DNA from: Chelatococcus sambhunathii
Lineage (GTDB): Bacteria > Pseudomonadota > Alphaproteobacteria > Rhizobiales > Beijerinckiaceae
NCBI RefSeq assembly: GCF_001418005.1
Contig: NZ_LIOL01000006.1
Location: 62,001-126,000, forward strand
Direction: 5' to 3'
Length of the DNA: 64,000 nt
Shown: positions 1-11,958 of the stretch, in pieces
Position numbering within the stretch: the first letter of the stretch is position 1
Layout: every line of letters starts with the position of its first letter
The notes under the pieces: model-generated
Databases searched by the model: none
Seen by the model: the letters and a program-made list of their open reading frames with translations, nothing else
Told to the model about the DNA's origin: nothing
Translations under genes and position numbers: made by a program

Positions 1-438
1 CTCCATGGCGCAGACGATATCGAAGCGTTCGCCACGTGCGGCAAGGGCCTCCACCGTCTCATCGCGATAGGCGATGGAAAGGCCCGCACGCTCCGCATGC
101 AGGCGCGCCACCTCCACATTGGTGGTGGCGGGGTCGAGCCCCGTGACCTCCGCCCCGAGGCGCGCCAGAGGCTCGCACAGCAGCCCGCCGCCGCAGCCGA
201 TGTCGACCACCGAAAGATCCTGCAGGCAGGTCAGGCTCGCCGGGTCGCGGCCGAAATGCCGCGCCGCCTCGTCGCGGATATAGCCGACGCGGACCGGGTT
301 GAACTTGTGCAGCACGCGCATCGATCCGCGCGGGTCCCACCAGGTGTCGGCGAGCGCGGCGAAGCGCGCCACCTCCCGCTCATCCACCGTGCGGCGCTCA
401 CCCGTGCCGTGCCGCGGCTCGCTCCTCGTTCCAGCCAT
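1..438 (-). CDS. ubiG: UbiG, ubiquinone O-methyltransferase (partial, C-terminus beyond window)
   Basis: SAM-dependent methyltransferase performing both O-methylation steps of ubiquinone synthesis. The 146 N-terminal codons run open to base 1, so roughly the last 100 residues of a usual 245-255 residue protein lie outside. Visible are the UbiG N-terminal signature around residues 30-50 (ADTWWDPRGSM, LHKFNPVR) and SAM motif I near residues 77-86 (VVDIGCGGGLL), followed by an acidic end of the second strand (GLDPA). The ATG at 438 is the first start in the reading frame. It is divergent from the aspartokinase gene, a common arrangement in Hyphomicrobiales. The family is sure; only the missing end is unknown. 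Confidence 0.93.
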   Translation of the reverse strand, partial: MAGTRSEPRHGTGERRTVDEREVARFAALADTWWDPRGSMRVLHKFNPVRVGYIRDEAARHFGRDPASLTCLQDLSVVDIGCGGGLLCEPLARLGAEVTGLDPATTNVEVARLHAERAGLSIAYRDETVEALAARGERFDIVCAME

Positions 439-472
439 GTCCCTCACCCTCGTCCGGGGGCCTTTCCCGCCG

Positions 473-504
473 TTGACACGGCAGGGGGCTCCCGTCATCT
501 ATAC
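473..504 (+). promoter_or_regulatory. candidate promoter of the aspartokinase gene
   Basis: TTGACA at 473-478 matches the -35 consensus and CTATAC at 499-504 resembles the alphaproteobacterial -10. The spacer is 20 bp, longer than the ideal 17-18, so this is only a candidate. It lies 80 bp before the aspartokinase start. Confidence 0.3.
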
Positions 505-583
505 GCGCCTTTTGCGTGCTTGGCGCCAGGCTCCTGGTCGCTGTAGCACCTTCCGTCGTCCTGTAAATGGTGTCAGTCCTGCC

Positions 584-1822
584 ATGGCCCGTCTGGTGAT
601 GAAGTTCGGCGGCACGTCCGTCGCCAATATCGAACGCATCCGCAACGTGGCCAGGCACGTCAAACGGGAGGTCGACGCCGGCCACCAGGTGGCGGTCGTC
701 GTCTCGGCGATGGCCGGCAAGACGAACGAACTCGTCGGCTGGTGCCGCGAGGCCTCGGCCCTGCACGACGCGCGCGAGTATGACGCGGTCGTCGCCTCCG
801 GCGAGCAGGTGACGGCGGGCCTCCTCGCCATCGTGCTGCAGGACATGGGTATCTGGGCCCGTTCCTGGCAGGGCTGGCAGATACCGATCCTGACCGACGG
901 TGCCCACGGCGCGGCCCGAATCACGGGCGCCGACGGCTCGCGCATCATCCAGCATTTCGAGGAGCGCAACGAGGTCGCGGTCGTCACCGGCTTCCAGGGC
1001 ATCCACCAGCCGACAAACCGCATCGCGACGCTCGGCCGCGGCGGCTCGGACACGAGCGCGGTGGCGCTCGCCGCCGCCATCCATGCCGACCGCTGCGACA
1101 TCTACACCGACGTCGACGGCGTCTACACGACGGACCCGCGCATCGTGCCCCAGGCCCGGCGCCTCGACCGCGTCTCCTTCGAGGAGATGCTCGAGATGGC
1201 CTCGCTCGGCGCCAAGGTGCTGCAGGTGCGCTCGGTCGAGCTCGCCATGACCCATAATGTGAAGACTTTCGTGCGTTCCAGCTTCGACGATCCCGCCGAT
1301 CCCAAGCCGGGCACGTTGATCTGTGACGAGGAGGATATCGTGGAACAGCAGATCGTCACCGGCATCGCCTATTCCAAGGACGAGGCCCAGATCACGCTCC
1401 GCCGCGTCGCCGACAAGCCGGGCGTCGCCGCCGCGATCTTCGTGCCGCTGGCCGATGCCAACATCAACGTCGACATGATCATCCAGGTCGTGTCCGACGA
1501 CACGACGACCACCGACATCACCTTTACCGTGCCGGCCGCCGACTATGAGCGCGCCAAGACGATCCTCGAGAAGGCGCGCGGCGAGATCGGCTATGCCACG
1601 CTGCAGGGCGCCACAGACGTGGTGAAGGTCTCGGCCATCGGCGTGGGCATGCGCAGCCACGCCGGCGTCGCCGCCAAGGCCTTCAAGGCGCTCGCCGACA
1701 AGGGCATCAACATCCGCGCCATCACGACGTCCGAGATCAAGTTCTCGGTGCTGATCGACGCGGCCTATACAGAGCTTGCGGTGCGCACGCTGCACTCGCT
1801 CTACGGGCTCGACAAGGCCTAG
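584..1822 (+). CDS. lysC: aspartate kinase
   Basis: Phosphorylates aspartate, the first step towards lysine, threonine, methionine and diaminopimelate. The 412-residue length is typical of single-function aspartokinases. The amino-acid-kinase domain starts with KFGGTS (residues 7-12) and contains GRGGSDTSA near residue 151. Two ACT domains fill about residues 265-412 and would carry feedback inhibition. The reading frame is open upstream to 299, but the ATG at 584 gives the family's normal N-terminus ([12 protein letters not shown]). The gene is followed by an EamA transporter after 90 bp. Confidence 0.95.
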   Translation: MARLVMKFGGTSVANIERIRNVARHVKREVDAGHQVAVVVSAMAGKTNELVGWCREASALHDAREYDAVVASGEQVTAGLLAIVLQDMGIWARSWQGWQIPILTDGAHGAARITGADGSRIIQHFEERNEVAVVTGFQGIHQPTNRIATLGRGGSDTSAVALAAAIHADRCDIYTDVDGVYTTDPRIVPQARRLDRVSFEEMLEMASLGAKVLQVRSVELAMTHNVKTFVRSSFDDPADPKPGTLICDEEDIVEQQIVTGIAYSKDEAQITLRRVADKPGVAAAIFVPLADANINVDMIIQVVSDDTTTTDITFTVPAADYERAKTILEKARGEIGYATLQGATDVVKVSAIGVGMRSHAGVAAKAFKALADKGINIRAITTSEIKFSVLIDAAYTELAVRTLHSLYGLDKA

Positions 1823-1912
1823 AGCGCAGGCAAGACCGGCCCGGTTTCGGGTGGCCTCCTCCCCGCGCGCGGCTAACGTTCAGGCGGCTGCGACGGGCAG
1901 CGATCGAGGAGC

Positions 1913-2845
1913 ATGATGACGGCCACCCCACGCACCCCCGCCATGGGACCAACCGAATGGGCGATGCTGATCGCCCTTTCGGTCCTGTGGGGCGGCTCGT
2001 TCCTCTTCATCGGCATCGCCGTCAAGGCCGTGCCGCCGCTCACTATCGTGCTGGCCCGCGTCGGCATCGCCGCCCTCGCCCTCAACCTCGTGCTGCGGCT
2101 CTCGGGCCAGCGGCTGCCGATCGACGGCCGTTTCTGGGTCGCCTTCGCGATCATGGGCCTCCTCAACAACCTCATCCCCTTCAGCCTCATCGTCTGGGGA
2201 CAGGCGCGCATCCCGAGCGGAGTCGCCTCCGTCCTCAACGCCATGACGCCCGTCTTCACCGTCATCGTCGCCCATTTCCTGACGAGCGACGAAAAGCTGA
2301 CCGGCAACCGGCTCGCCGGCGTCGCGCTGGGCTTTGCCGGCGTTGCGGTGATGATCGGGCCGGCGGCCGTCATGGGCCTGGGTGCCGATGTCATCGGCGC
2401 CGTCGCCGTTCTTCTCGCGGCGCTGTCCTACGCCTTCTCCGGCATCTTCGGGCGCCGCTTCCGCGGCTACGGGCTGAGCCCGCTCGTGGCCGCCACCGGC
2501 CAGCTCACGGCGACGACGGCGATGATGACGCCGCTTGCCGTCCTTGTGGAACAGCCGTGGACATTGCCGGCGCCCGGCCTCGGCCCGGTGGCCGCGATCG
2601 TCGCGCTGGCGCTCGCCTCCACCGCGCTCGCCTATATCCTCTTCTTCCGCATCCTCACCGCGGCGGGGGCGGTCAATCTGTCGCTGGTGACGCTGCTCAT
2701 CCCGATGAGCGCCGTCTTCTTCGGCGCCATCTTTCTCCACGAGGCCCTCGCGGCGAGGCATCTGGCCGGAATGGGCCTGATCGGCCTGGGTTTGCTCGCC
2801 ATCGACGGCCGCCTGTTCGCCGCCTTCCGGCGCGCGCCCGCGTGA
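1913..2845 (+). CDS. DMT-superfamily transporter (EamA family)
   Basis: A 310-residue inner-membrane protein with about ten hydrophobic segments arranged as two EamA repeats of five helices each, the usual RhaT/RarD-like layout. The first repeat begins with WGGSFLFIGIA near residue 25. The substrate cannot be read from sequence; family members export amino acids, metabolites or drugs. Two consecutive ATG codons (1913, 1916) could start it. It is co-directional with lysC and ptsP, but conservation of that link is not evident, so regulation is unknown. Confidence 0.88.
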   Translation: MMTATPRTPAMGPTEWAMLIALSVLWGGSFLFIGIAVKAVPPLTIVLARVGIAALALNLVLRLSGQRLPIDGRFWVAFAIMGLLNNLIPFSLIVWGQARIPSGVASVLNAMTPVFTVIVAHFLTSDEKLTGNRLAGVALGFAGVAVMIGPAAVMGLGADVIGAVAVLLAALSYAFSGIFGRRFRGYGLSPLVAATGQLTATTAMMTPLAVLVEQPWTLPAPGLGPVAAIVALALASTALAYILFFRILTAAGAVNLSLVTLLIPMSAVFFGAIFLHEALAARHLAGMGLIGLGLLAIDGRLFAAFRRAPA

Positions 2846-3011
2846 AGCAGGCGGGAAGGAAATACGCATCCACATGCGCGCGGCAGCTTGCGGGTGCGGC
2901 AAGACCTTGGTTATACGGCTAGTTGAAGCTGTCGGCCGGAGACGATCATCGGCGCCGGTCCGACGAAGAGGAAACGGGCTGCGCTGGCGGCCCGATGACG
3001 GGAACCGGCTG

Positions 3012-5276
3012 ATGCGAGGCGCTCTCGGTGGCCCGCGCGTTCTCCTGCGCCGCCTCCGCGAGGTCATGGCGGAGCCGGTCCACGCGCAGGAGAAGCTCGA
3101 CAGGATTGTCATCCAGATCGCCGCCAACATGGTGGCGGAGGTCTGCTCGGTCTATGTCATGCGTGCCGACGGCGTGCTGGAGCTTTACGCCACCGAAGGC
3201 CTGAAGCGCGAGGCCGTGCACCTGACAGCCATGCGCGCGGACGAGGGCCTCGTCGGTCTCATCGCCCGCGAGGCCGAGCCGCTCGCCCTCTCCGACGCCC
3301 AGTCGCATCCCGCCTTCAGCTACCGCCCGGAGACGGGCGAGGAGATCTACCACGCCTTCCTCGGCGTTCCCATCCTGCGCGCCGGCAATACGCTGGGCGT
3401 GCTCGTGGTGCAGAACAGGGCGCACCGCCTCTACAGCGAGGAGGAGATCGAGGCGCTGCAGACGACCGCGATGGTCCTCGCGGAGCTGATCGCCTCGGGC
3501 GAACTGCAAGCCATCGCGACGCCGGGCGCCGACATCGCCATCCGCCGGCCGCTGCACCAGCGCGGGGTGTGCCTCGCCGATGGCGTCGGCCTCGGACACG
3601 TGGTGCTGCACGAGCCGCGGGTTGTCGTGAAGAATCTCATCGCCGAGGACGTGCAGCGGGAGGTGCAGCGCCTCGAGGATGCGATCGCCGCCATGCGGGC
3701 GGCTATCGACAAGCTCATCGAGCGCGGCGACGTCGCCCACCATGGCGAGCACCGGGACGTGCTCGAGACCGTGCGCATGTTCGCCAACGACCAGGGTTGG
3801 CTGCGCCGCATCCGCGAGGCGGTACTCACTGGCCTCACGGCCGAGGCCGCGGTCGAGCGCGTGCAGTCGGACACGCGCGCTCGCCTCCTGCGCCAGACCG
3901 ATCCCTATCTTCGCGAGCGTCTGCACGATCTCGACGACCTCGCCAACCGGCTGCTGCACACGCTGGCCGGCACCGACTTCGCAACCAGCCGGGAGGGCCT
4001 GCCGGAGAATGCCATCCTGGTCGCCCGTTCCATGGGGCCCGCCGCGCTGCTCGACTACGACCGGGCACACCTCAGGGGTGTCATTCTCGAGGAAGGCGGC
4101 CCGACGAGCCATATCGCCATCGTCGCCCGGGCGCTCGGCATCCCGGCGGTCGGGGAGGTGGAGAACATCACGAGCCTCGTCGAGCAGGGCGACGCCATCA
4201 TCGTCGACGGCGGCGCGGGCGAGGTTCAGATCCGCCCGGCACCCGACGTCGAGGCGGCCTATGCGGAGAAGGCGCGGCTGCGCGCCCGCCGGCAGGAGCA
4301 GTACCGCAGCCTGCGCGACCTGCCGAGCCGCACGCGCGACGGCGTCGCGATCGACCTTAACATCAATGCCGGCCTCCTCGTCGACATGCCGCATCTGGCG
4401 GAGACGAATGCCGCCGGCGTCGGCCTGTTCCGGACCGAAATCCAGTTCATGGTAGCGCAGCGCCTGCCGACGACCGGCGAACAGCTTGCGCTCTATGCAA
4501 GCGTGCTCGAAGCCGCGCAGGGCCGGCCCGTCACCTTCCGCACGCTCGATATCGGCGGCGACAAGGTGCTGCCCTACATGAAACAGGTGGAAGAGGAGAA
4601 CCCGGCGCTAGGCTGGCGCGCGATCCGCATCGGCCTCGACCGGCCGGGGCTGCTGCGCTCGCAGGTGCGCGCCCTGCTGCGCGCCGGAGCCGGGCACCAC
4701 CTCAGGATCATGTTCCCGATGGTGGCCACCGTCGAGGAATTCGAAATGGCAAAGGCCATCGTGGCGCGGGAAGAGGCGCATCTTGCGCGGCACGGCCACC
4801 CCCCGCCCGCGTCGCTGTCGCTGGGCGTCATGGTGGAGGTGCCCTCGCTTCTCTTCCACATCGACGAGGTCGCCCGCAAGGTCGACTTCATGTCGGTCGG
4901 CTCCAACGACCTGATGCAGTTCCTTTTCGCCGCCGACCGGGAGAACCGGCAGGTCGCCGCGCGATTCGACCCGCTGTGCCGGCCGGCGCTCCGGGCTCTC
5001 AAGGTCGTCGCCGAGCGGGCCGATGCGCTCGGCTGCCCGGTCACCGTCTGTGGCGAGATCGGGGGCCGGCCGCTCGAGGCGATGGCGCTCATCGGCCTCG
5101 GCTATCGCCGGCTCTCGATGTCACCCTCCGCGGTCGGGCCCGTCAAGGCGATGCTGCTCAAGCTCGACGCCGGCGCCATCACGGCGGAGATGGAGCGGTT
5201 GCTCGCGGGAGACGGCGACCTGTCCCTGCGCAAGGCGCTCCTGCGCTTCGCCGAGGCCCACGACATCCCGTTGTAG
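3012..5276 (+). CDS. ptsP: PtsP, enzyme I of the nitrogen phosphotransferase system
   Basis: Transfers phosphate from PEP to NPr (PtsO) in the regulatory PTS-Ntr cascade. The start chosen at 3012 gives 754 residues, the normal length for Hyphomicrobiales PtsP; the frame is open to 2874 but that extension is not family-like. Domains in order: GAF sensor (about 20-165), EI N-terminal and swivelling PEP-utiliser domain with the phosphorylated histidine in [13 protein letters not shown] (His near 367), then the PEP-binding barrel with GSNDLMQF and the CGEIGG motif near the end. It lies directly after the EamA gene and before prfA, a common neighbourhood in this order. Confidence 0.95.
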   Translation: MRGALGGPRVLLRRLREVMAEPVHAQEKLDRIVIQIAANMVAEVCSVYVMRADGVLELYATEGLKREAVHLTAMRADEGLVGLIAREAEPLALSDAQSHPAFSYRPETGEEIYHAFLGVPILRAGNTLGVLVVQNRAHRLYSEEEIEALQTTAMVLAELIASGELQAIATPGADIAIRRPLHQRGVCLADGVGLGHVVLHEPRVVVKNLIAEDVQREVQRLEDAIAAMRAAIDKLIERGDVAHHGEHRDVLETVRMFANDQGWLRRIREAVLTGLTAEAAVERVQSDTRARLLRQTDPYLRERLHDLDDLANRLLHTLAGTDFATSREGLPENAILVARSMGPAALLDYDRAHLRGVILEEGGPTSHIAIVARALGIPAVGEVENITSLVEQGDAIIVDGGAGEVQIRPAPDVEAAYAEKARLRARRQEQYRSLRDLPSRTRDGVAIDLNINAGLLVDMPHLAETNAAGVGLFRTEIQFMVAQRLPTTGEQLALYASVLEAAQGRPVTFRTLDIGGDKVLPYMKQVEEENPALGWRAIRIGLDRPGLLRSQVRALLRAGAGHHLRIMFPMVATVEEFEMAKAIVAREEAHLARHGHPPPASLSLGVMVEVPSLLFHIDEVARKVDFMSVGSNDLMQFLFAADRENRQVAARFDPLCRPALRALKVVAERADALGCPVTVCGEIGGRPLEAMALIGLGYRRLSMSPSAVGPVKAMLLKLDAGAITAEMERLLAGDGDLSLRKALLRFAEAHDIPL

Positions 5277-5358
5277 CGACGCTGCCGCACATCCCGGTTC
5301 CCCGGCCGTGCGCTCAGCCCTGACGGCCGTATCGACGCAGCCGCATTTCGGAAACGCC

Positions 5359-6450
5359 ATGTCCGACCAGACCTTTACCCCCCCGCGAGAGAGGCTCGAC
5401 GCCATCCGGGCTCGGCGCGACATTCTGACTGCGACCCTCGCGGCCGGCGCCGGGGCGGACGATTTCGTCGCGCTGTCGCGCGAACTCGCCGAGATCGATC
5501 CCGTCGTCGTCGCGATCGACGCCTTCGAGGGCGCGCGCAAGAACCTCGCGGAAATCGAGGCGCTCATGGACGACCCGGCAACGGACGCAGACATGCGCGC
5601 ACTCGCCGAAGAGGAACTGCCGCGGGCACGCGAGGCGGTGAACGAGGCGGCACACACCCTCAAGCTGCTGCTGCTGCCGAAGGACGAGGCCGACGAGAAG
5701 AGCGCCATCCTCGAGATCCGCGCCGGGACGGGCGGCGACGAGGCCGCCCTCTTCGCCGGCGACCTCTTCCGGATGTACAGCCGCTACGCCGACCTCAAGG
5801 GCTGGAGCGTGGAGATCCTGTCGGAAAGCGAGGGTACCGTCGGCGGCTACAAGGAGATCATCGCCGAGGTGAAGGGCCGCGGCGTCTTTGCCCGCCTCAA
5901 GTTCGAATCCGGAGTCCACCGCGTGCAGCGCGTGCCGGAGACGGAGGCTTCCGGCCGCATCCACACCTCGGCCGCCACGGTCGCCGTCCTCCCGGAAGCT
6001 GCAGAGGTCGACTTCGCCATCGACGAGGGCGATCTCAGGGTCGACACCATGCGCGCCGGCGGCGCCGGCGGCCAGCACGTCAACAAGACCGAATCGGCCG
6101 TGCGCATCACGCATGTGCCGACTGGCATCGTCGTCCTGGTGCAGGACGAACGCTCGCAGCACCGCAATCGCGCCAAGGCCATGGCGCTCCTGCGCTCGCG
6201 CCTCTATGACGCCGAGCGTCAGCGCAAGGACGCGGAGCGCGCGGCCGATCGGCGGGCGCAGGTCGGCTCCGGCGACCGCTCCGAACGCATCCGCACCTAC
6301 AACTTCCCCCAAGGGCGCCTCACCGACCACCGCATCGGCCTCACCCTCTACAAGCTCGACGAGGTGATGATGGGTACGGCCCTGGACGAGGTCATCGATG
6401 CTCTGATCACCGAGCACCAGACGGCGCAACTGGCAGCGCAGGCGGGGTGA
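5359..6450 (+). CDS. prfA: peptide chain release factor 1
   Basis: Recognises UAA and UAG stops and triggers peptide release. The 363-residue product carries the universal GGQ motif at about residues 237-239 within [14 protein letters not shown], the glutamine being the substrate of PrmC, which is encoded next. The reading frame continues upstream inside ptsP to 5023, but ATG 5359 (MSDQTFTPP) gives the normal length. The adjacent prmC completes a conserved prfA-prmC pair. Confidence 0.97.
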   Translation: MSDQTFTPPRERLDAIRARRDILTATLAAGAGADDFVALSRELAEIDPVVVAIDAFEGARKNLAEIEALMDDPATDADMRALAEEELPRAREAVNEAAHTLKLLLLPKDEADEKSAILEIRAGTGGDEAALFAGDLFRMYSRYADLKGWSVEILSESEGTVGGYKEIIAEVKGRGVFARLKFESGVHRVQRVPETEASGRIHTSAATVAVLPEAAEVDFAIDEGDLRVDTMRAGGAGGQHVNKTESAVRITHVPTGIVVLVQDERSQHRNRAKAMALLRSRLYDAERQRKDAERAADRRAQVGSGDRSERIRTYNFPQGRLTDHRIGLTLYKLDEVMMGTALDEVIDALITEHQTAQLAAQAG

Positions 6451-6503
6451 GGACAGCATCCCCTCTCCGCCGGAGGAGTATGGTGGAAAGGAAAACGTCT
6501 CCA

Positions 6504-6527
6504 CCGAAGCGACAGCAGGCGCTTCGG
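6504..6527 (+). terminator. hairpin after prfA, possible weak terminator
   Basis: Perfect 8-bp stem CCGAAGCG / CGCTTCGG with an 8-base loop, starting 54 bp after the prfA stop. The T-rich stretch (CTATTGGCTTTT) is not immediately adjacent, so efficient termination is doubtful. Confidence 0.35.
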
Positions 6528-6540
6528 CTATTGGCTTTTG

Positions 6541-6590
6541 CCCCTCACCCCGGCCCTCTCCCCCTGATAGGGGAGAGCGGGCAGGGTCCA
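6541..6590 (+). repeat. GC-rich palindromic repeat, intergenic copy
   Basis: C-rich strand followed by inverted arms CTCTCCCC and GGGGAGAG around a six-base loop. It resembles, in degenerate form, the palindromes inside the cob cluster at 24.5, 29.3, 32.2 and 35.0 kb. Confidence 0.55.
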
Positions 6591-6812
6591 GTTGTGCGAG
6601 TGATCGTCGCCCGCCTCATAGCTTCGGCCGCAATCCCAGCATCGAGCGGCAGGAGGGTGTCGGCGAACTGCTCGAAGGAGAATGGCTTGCATGCGGCGGT
6701 TCTGCGGCGGATAAGACGCGCCTTATGGCCCGCCCAGCGGCCCGCGAACAAGCGGGCACCACATGTCCCTGCCGCCGTTTGCGACGGAGCGGGAGGAATC
6801 ACCCTGACGACC

Positions 6813-7697
6813 ATGCCCGCTCCGGTTCCACCTTTGATGCCGACGACGACGCGTCAGGAAGCCCTGCGGCATTTGCGCGCGTCCTTTGCGGCCGCCGGCA
6901 TCGACAACCCGGCGCTCGACGCGCGACTTCTCCTTCTGGCCGCATGCGAGATCGCCGGCGCGGAGCTCGCCGCCAACCCGACGGAACCCCTTGGCGAGGA
7001 CGGCGCGAAGCGCCTCGTCGCCGTCGCGGCGCGCCGGCTCGCGCGCGAGCCGGTGGCGCGCATCCTCGGCGAGCGTGAGTTCTGGGGTCTGCCCTTTCGG
7101 CTGTCGCCCGCGACGCTGGAGCCGCGGCCCGACACCGAGACGCTCGTCGCGGCGGTACTGAAAACGTTGAGGGCGCAAGGCCGCGCCGATGCGCCGCTCA
7201 CCATCCTCGACATTGGTACCGGCACCGGCTGCATCCTCCTCGCGCTGCTGCACGAACTGCCCCAGGCCACGGGCCTTGGCATCGACCGCGCCCTGGAGGC
7301 TGCGCAGACGGCGCGGGGCAATGCGGAGCGCCTTGGCCTAGCAGAGCGCGCGCGTTTCATCGTCGGCAACTGGTCCGCAGCCGTTGCTGGGCCGATCGAC
7401 ATCCTCGTCTCGAACCCACCCTATATTGCGAGCGCCGTGATCCCTGGCCTCGCGCCGGAAGTGCGGCGATACGATCCGCTGCTCGCCCTCGACGGCGGCG
7501 GCGACGGGCTCGATGCCTATCGGGCGCTCGCGGCCGATGCGCCGCGCCTCCTCGCTCAGGGCGGTCTTGCGGCGCTTGAGGTCGGTGCGGGGCAGGACGG
7601 TGCCGTCGCCGGCCTCTTCGCCGGACTCGGGCCGATAACGGTCCATGCCGATCTCGCGGGCATTGCCCGCGCGGTCGTTGTCGCGGCGGCTGGATGA
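6813..7697 (+). CDS. prmC: PrmC, release factor glutamine methyltransferase
   Basis: Methylates the glutamine of the GGQ motif of RF1 and RF2. The 294-residue product has an N-terminal helical substrate-binding domain, SAM motif I (LDIGTGTGC) near residue 132 and the NPPY active-site motif at residues 201-204. The frame is open upstream to 6447, but ATG 6813 follows a good ribosome binding site (GGGAGGA) and gives normal length. It is paired with prfA, which encodes a substrate. Confidence 0.94.
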   Translation: MPAPVPPLMPTTTRQEALRHLRASFAAAGIDNPALDARLLLLAACEIAGAELAANPTEPLGEDGAKRLVAVAARRLAREPVARILGEREFWGLPFRLSPATLEPRPDTETLVAAVLKTLRAQGRADAPLTILDIGTGTGCILLALLHELPQATGLGIDRALEAAQTARGNAERLGLAERARFIVGNWSAAVAGPIDILVSNPPYIASAVIPGLAPEVRRYDPLLALDGGGDGLDAYRALAADAPRLLAQGGLAALEVGAGQDGAVAGLFAGLGPITVHADLAGIARAVVVAAAG

Positions 7698-8136
7698 GCC
7701 TGTCGGCGGAGGGGCCCGCCGGGCCGGAGCGCAAAAAAGGCTTGGCGGGCACGGTCAAAGCCGCTAGTGTCCGGTTAGGAATCGCGCTCCACGACAAATG
7801 ATCTGGCTTCAGCAAGCCCGGTCGAGGTTGCGACAGCAAGCCTCCGGGTCGGCGCGAACATCAAGTCTTCGGAGTGCCGGGATGCGTCTGCGCCTGGCAT
7901 GAAGCGCCGGACGACGAGGCGACGTCTGTTCGGCGCGGCCGGGGAAGTATCCGGAGAGCTCGCTCGCCCTCGGATCATTGCCGCTGTTACATGACGTTCT
8001 CGGCTGACAGGCCCCTTCGGTTCGGCATGCGACCCGAACCAACCGGCTCGCTCAATGCCTCTCGGCGGCTCGCCGCCCGGGATGGTCTGCGGCGTCGGGA
8101 TGTCATGCGGTTCAGGAAGCTTCAAAGAGACATTAG
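7698..8136 (+). other. intergenic stretch before the DUF4167 gene (439 bp)
   Basis: No protein-coding gene is supported. A possible promoter with TTGGCG at 7742-7747 would give a leader of roughly 370 nt before the DUF4167 start. A short inverted repeat (GGTTCGG and CCGAACC) lies near 8019-8041. No known RNA family was recognised by eye. Confidence 0.5.
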
Positions 8137-9015
8137 ATGAGACCAGGTCAGAACAGGCGTATGCGGGGGCGCAACCGCAAGGGTCCCAACCCGCTGACGA
8201 GAAGCTACGAGTCGAACGGTCCGGACGTGAAGGTGCGCGGCACCGCTCAGCATATCGCCGAGAAATACAGCCAGCTGGCGCGCGACGCCCAGGCTTCGGG
8301 CGATCCGGTCGCGGCCGAGAATTACTTCCAGCACGCCGAACATTATTTCCGCATCATTGCGGCGGCGCAGTCGCAGCTGCAGCAGACCTACGGCGGCTTC
8401 CAGCGGCCGTACGACGACGAACGCGATGATCTCGATGCCGAGGAGGGCAACGGCTTCGGTTACGGGCAGGGCCAACCGGCCGTGCACGAGCTTGGCGCGC
8501 CCCAGCCGGATGTGCGCGGCGAAACCTTCGCCGACGACGACGGCGAGGCCCGGCCCGAGCGCCCGCGCTTCGAACGCGGCCCGCGCGGCGACCGCCCGAT
8601 GCGACAGGACCGTGGTGACCGTCCGGACCGGAGCGATCGCCAAGAGCGTGGCGAGCGACAGGACCGTGGCGAGCGCCGCGAGCGCGGTCCCCGGCCTGCC
8701 TATGTGAACGGCAATGCCGCGGGCGAGGCGCGCCGCGCCGAGAGCGAGGAAAAGGCTGGCCTGCCGGCCTTCCTGACAACCCCCGTGCGCACGCCGATCG
8801 CCCCGGTCGAGGATGATGAGGCATCCGCACCGGCGAACGAGCCGGCGGCTGTCGAAGAGGTCGCCCCCAAGCGCACGCGCCGCCGCAAGGCCCCGCTGGC
8901 GACCGAGCAGGTTGCCGCCGAGAGCACTCCGGCGGAGGAGGACAAGCCCGCTCGCGCCAGCCGTCGCCCCCGTGCCCGCAAGACCGCGGACGACAAGGTG
9001 CCCGTCGGCGAGTGA
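8137..9015 (+). CDS. DUF4167 domain protein with charged repetitive tail
   Basis: The function is not known. The N-terminal 85 residues match the DUF4167 family of Hyphomicrobiales: Arg-rich start (MRPGQNRRMRGRNRKG), then SYESNGPDVKVRGTA and a helical segment with HIAEKYSQLARDA and QHAEHYFRI. The rest of the 292 residues is low-complexity: an Arg/Asp/Glu repeat near 150-185 (units like DRGDRP, QERGER) and an Ala/Glu/Lys-rich end with RRRK and SRRPRARK clusters. The basic ends suggest RNA or nucleic-acid contact, which is inference. It lies between prmC and clpB, a conserved order, and is followed by a strong terminator. Confidence 0.85.
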   Translation: MRPGQNRRMRGRNRKGPNPLTRSYESNGPDVKVRGTAQHIAEKYSQLARDAQASGDPVAAENYFQHAEHYFRIIAAAQSQLQQTYGGFQRPYDDERDDLDAEEGNGFGYGQGQPAVHELGAPQPDVRGETFADDDGEARPERPRFERGPRGDRPMRQDRGDRPDRSDRQERGERQDRGERRERGPRPAYVNGNAAGEARRAESEEKAGLPAFLTTPVRTPIAPVEDDEASAPANEPAAVEEVAPKRTRRRKAPLATEQVAAESTPAEEDKPARASRRPRARKTADDKVPVGE

Positions 9016-9044
9016 GCCCAGGCCATCATAACGACTGCGCGGAA

Positions 9045-9068
9045 GGCGGGCGACGAGCCCGCCTTTTT
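9045..9068 (+). terminator. Rho-independent terminator after the DUF4167 gene
   Basis: Seven-base stem GGCGGGC / GCCCGCC with a five-base loop, directly followed by TTTTT at 9064-9068. It begins 30 bp after the stop codon. Confidence 0.85.
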
Positions 9069-9117
9069 CGTCTTGGCCGGCCTTGCCGCGATCGGCGGGC
9101 TGCATCGGCGCCTGCCC

Positions 9118-9147
9118 CTTGATGTGGCCGCCGTGCAACACCTACAT
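9118..9147 (+). promoter_or_regulatory. possible heat-shock (RpoH) promoter of clpB
   Basis: CTTGATG at 9118-9124 and CCTACAT at 9141-9147 are separated by 16 bp, similar to the CTTGAA / CCTATNT pattern of alphaproteobacterial RpoH promoters. It is 140 bp before the clpB start. The match is partial. Confidence 0.35.
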
Positions 9148-9285
9148 GATTGATGCGGCGCAATGAACGGTGCCGCAGCCGTGCCGAGGATCGCCGCAAT
9201 GGGGTCTTGGGCCGGCAAGTCCATTGAATGGGGGGCGCCTTCCCGGGCATCATCTGGCGGGCGGCGCGGCCTCGAGGAGGTTTTG

Positions 9286-11916
<2,631 letters not shown>

Positions 11917-11924
11917 TCGTGGAA

Positions 11925-11954
11925 CGGGAGCCGCAGCCGGTGCTGCAGCTCCCG
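11925..11954. terminator. hairpin between convergent clpB and orphan gene
   Basis: Thirteen-base arms CGGGAGCCGCAGC and GCTGCAGCTCCCG (one mismatch) flank the loop CGGT, just 9 bp after the clpB stop and 5 bp from the stop of the opposing gene. There is no T-run, so it may act as a bidirectional structure rather than a classic terminator. Confidence 0.5.
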
Positions 11955-11958
11955 CTGC

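Larger units (their letters stand above)
6451..6812 (+). other. intergenic stretch between prfA and prmC (362 bp)
   Basis: No gene is supported here. It contains a hairpin at 6504-6527, a GC-rich palindromic repeat at 6541-6590 (both listed separately), and the prmC ribosome binding site GGGAGGA at about 6791-6797. The prmC reading frame is open through this whole stretch, but the residues encoded are unlike PrmC. Confidence 0.6.

Noticed and set aside
299-583. N-terminal extension of aspartokinase
   Set aside because: The extension overlaps ubiG on the other strand and its residues are unlike the family; the ATG at 584 gives normal length.
1880-3130. A 416-codon open frame opposite the EamA gene
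   Set aside because: Asp/Glu/Arg-rich shadow typical of the reverse of a membrane-protein gene.
5023-5358. N-terminal extension of release factor 1 inside ptsP
   Set aside because: It overlaps ptsP in another frame; ATG 5359 fits the family.
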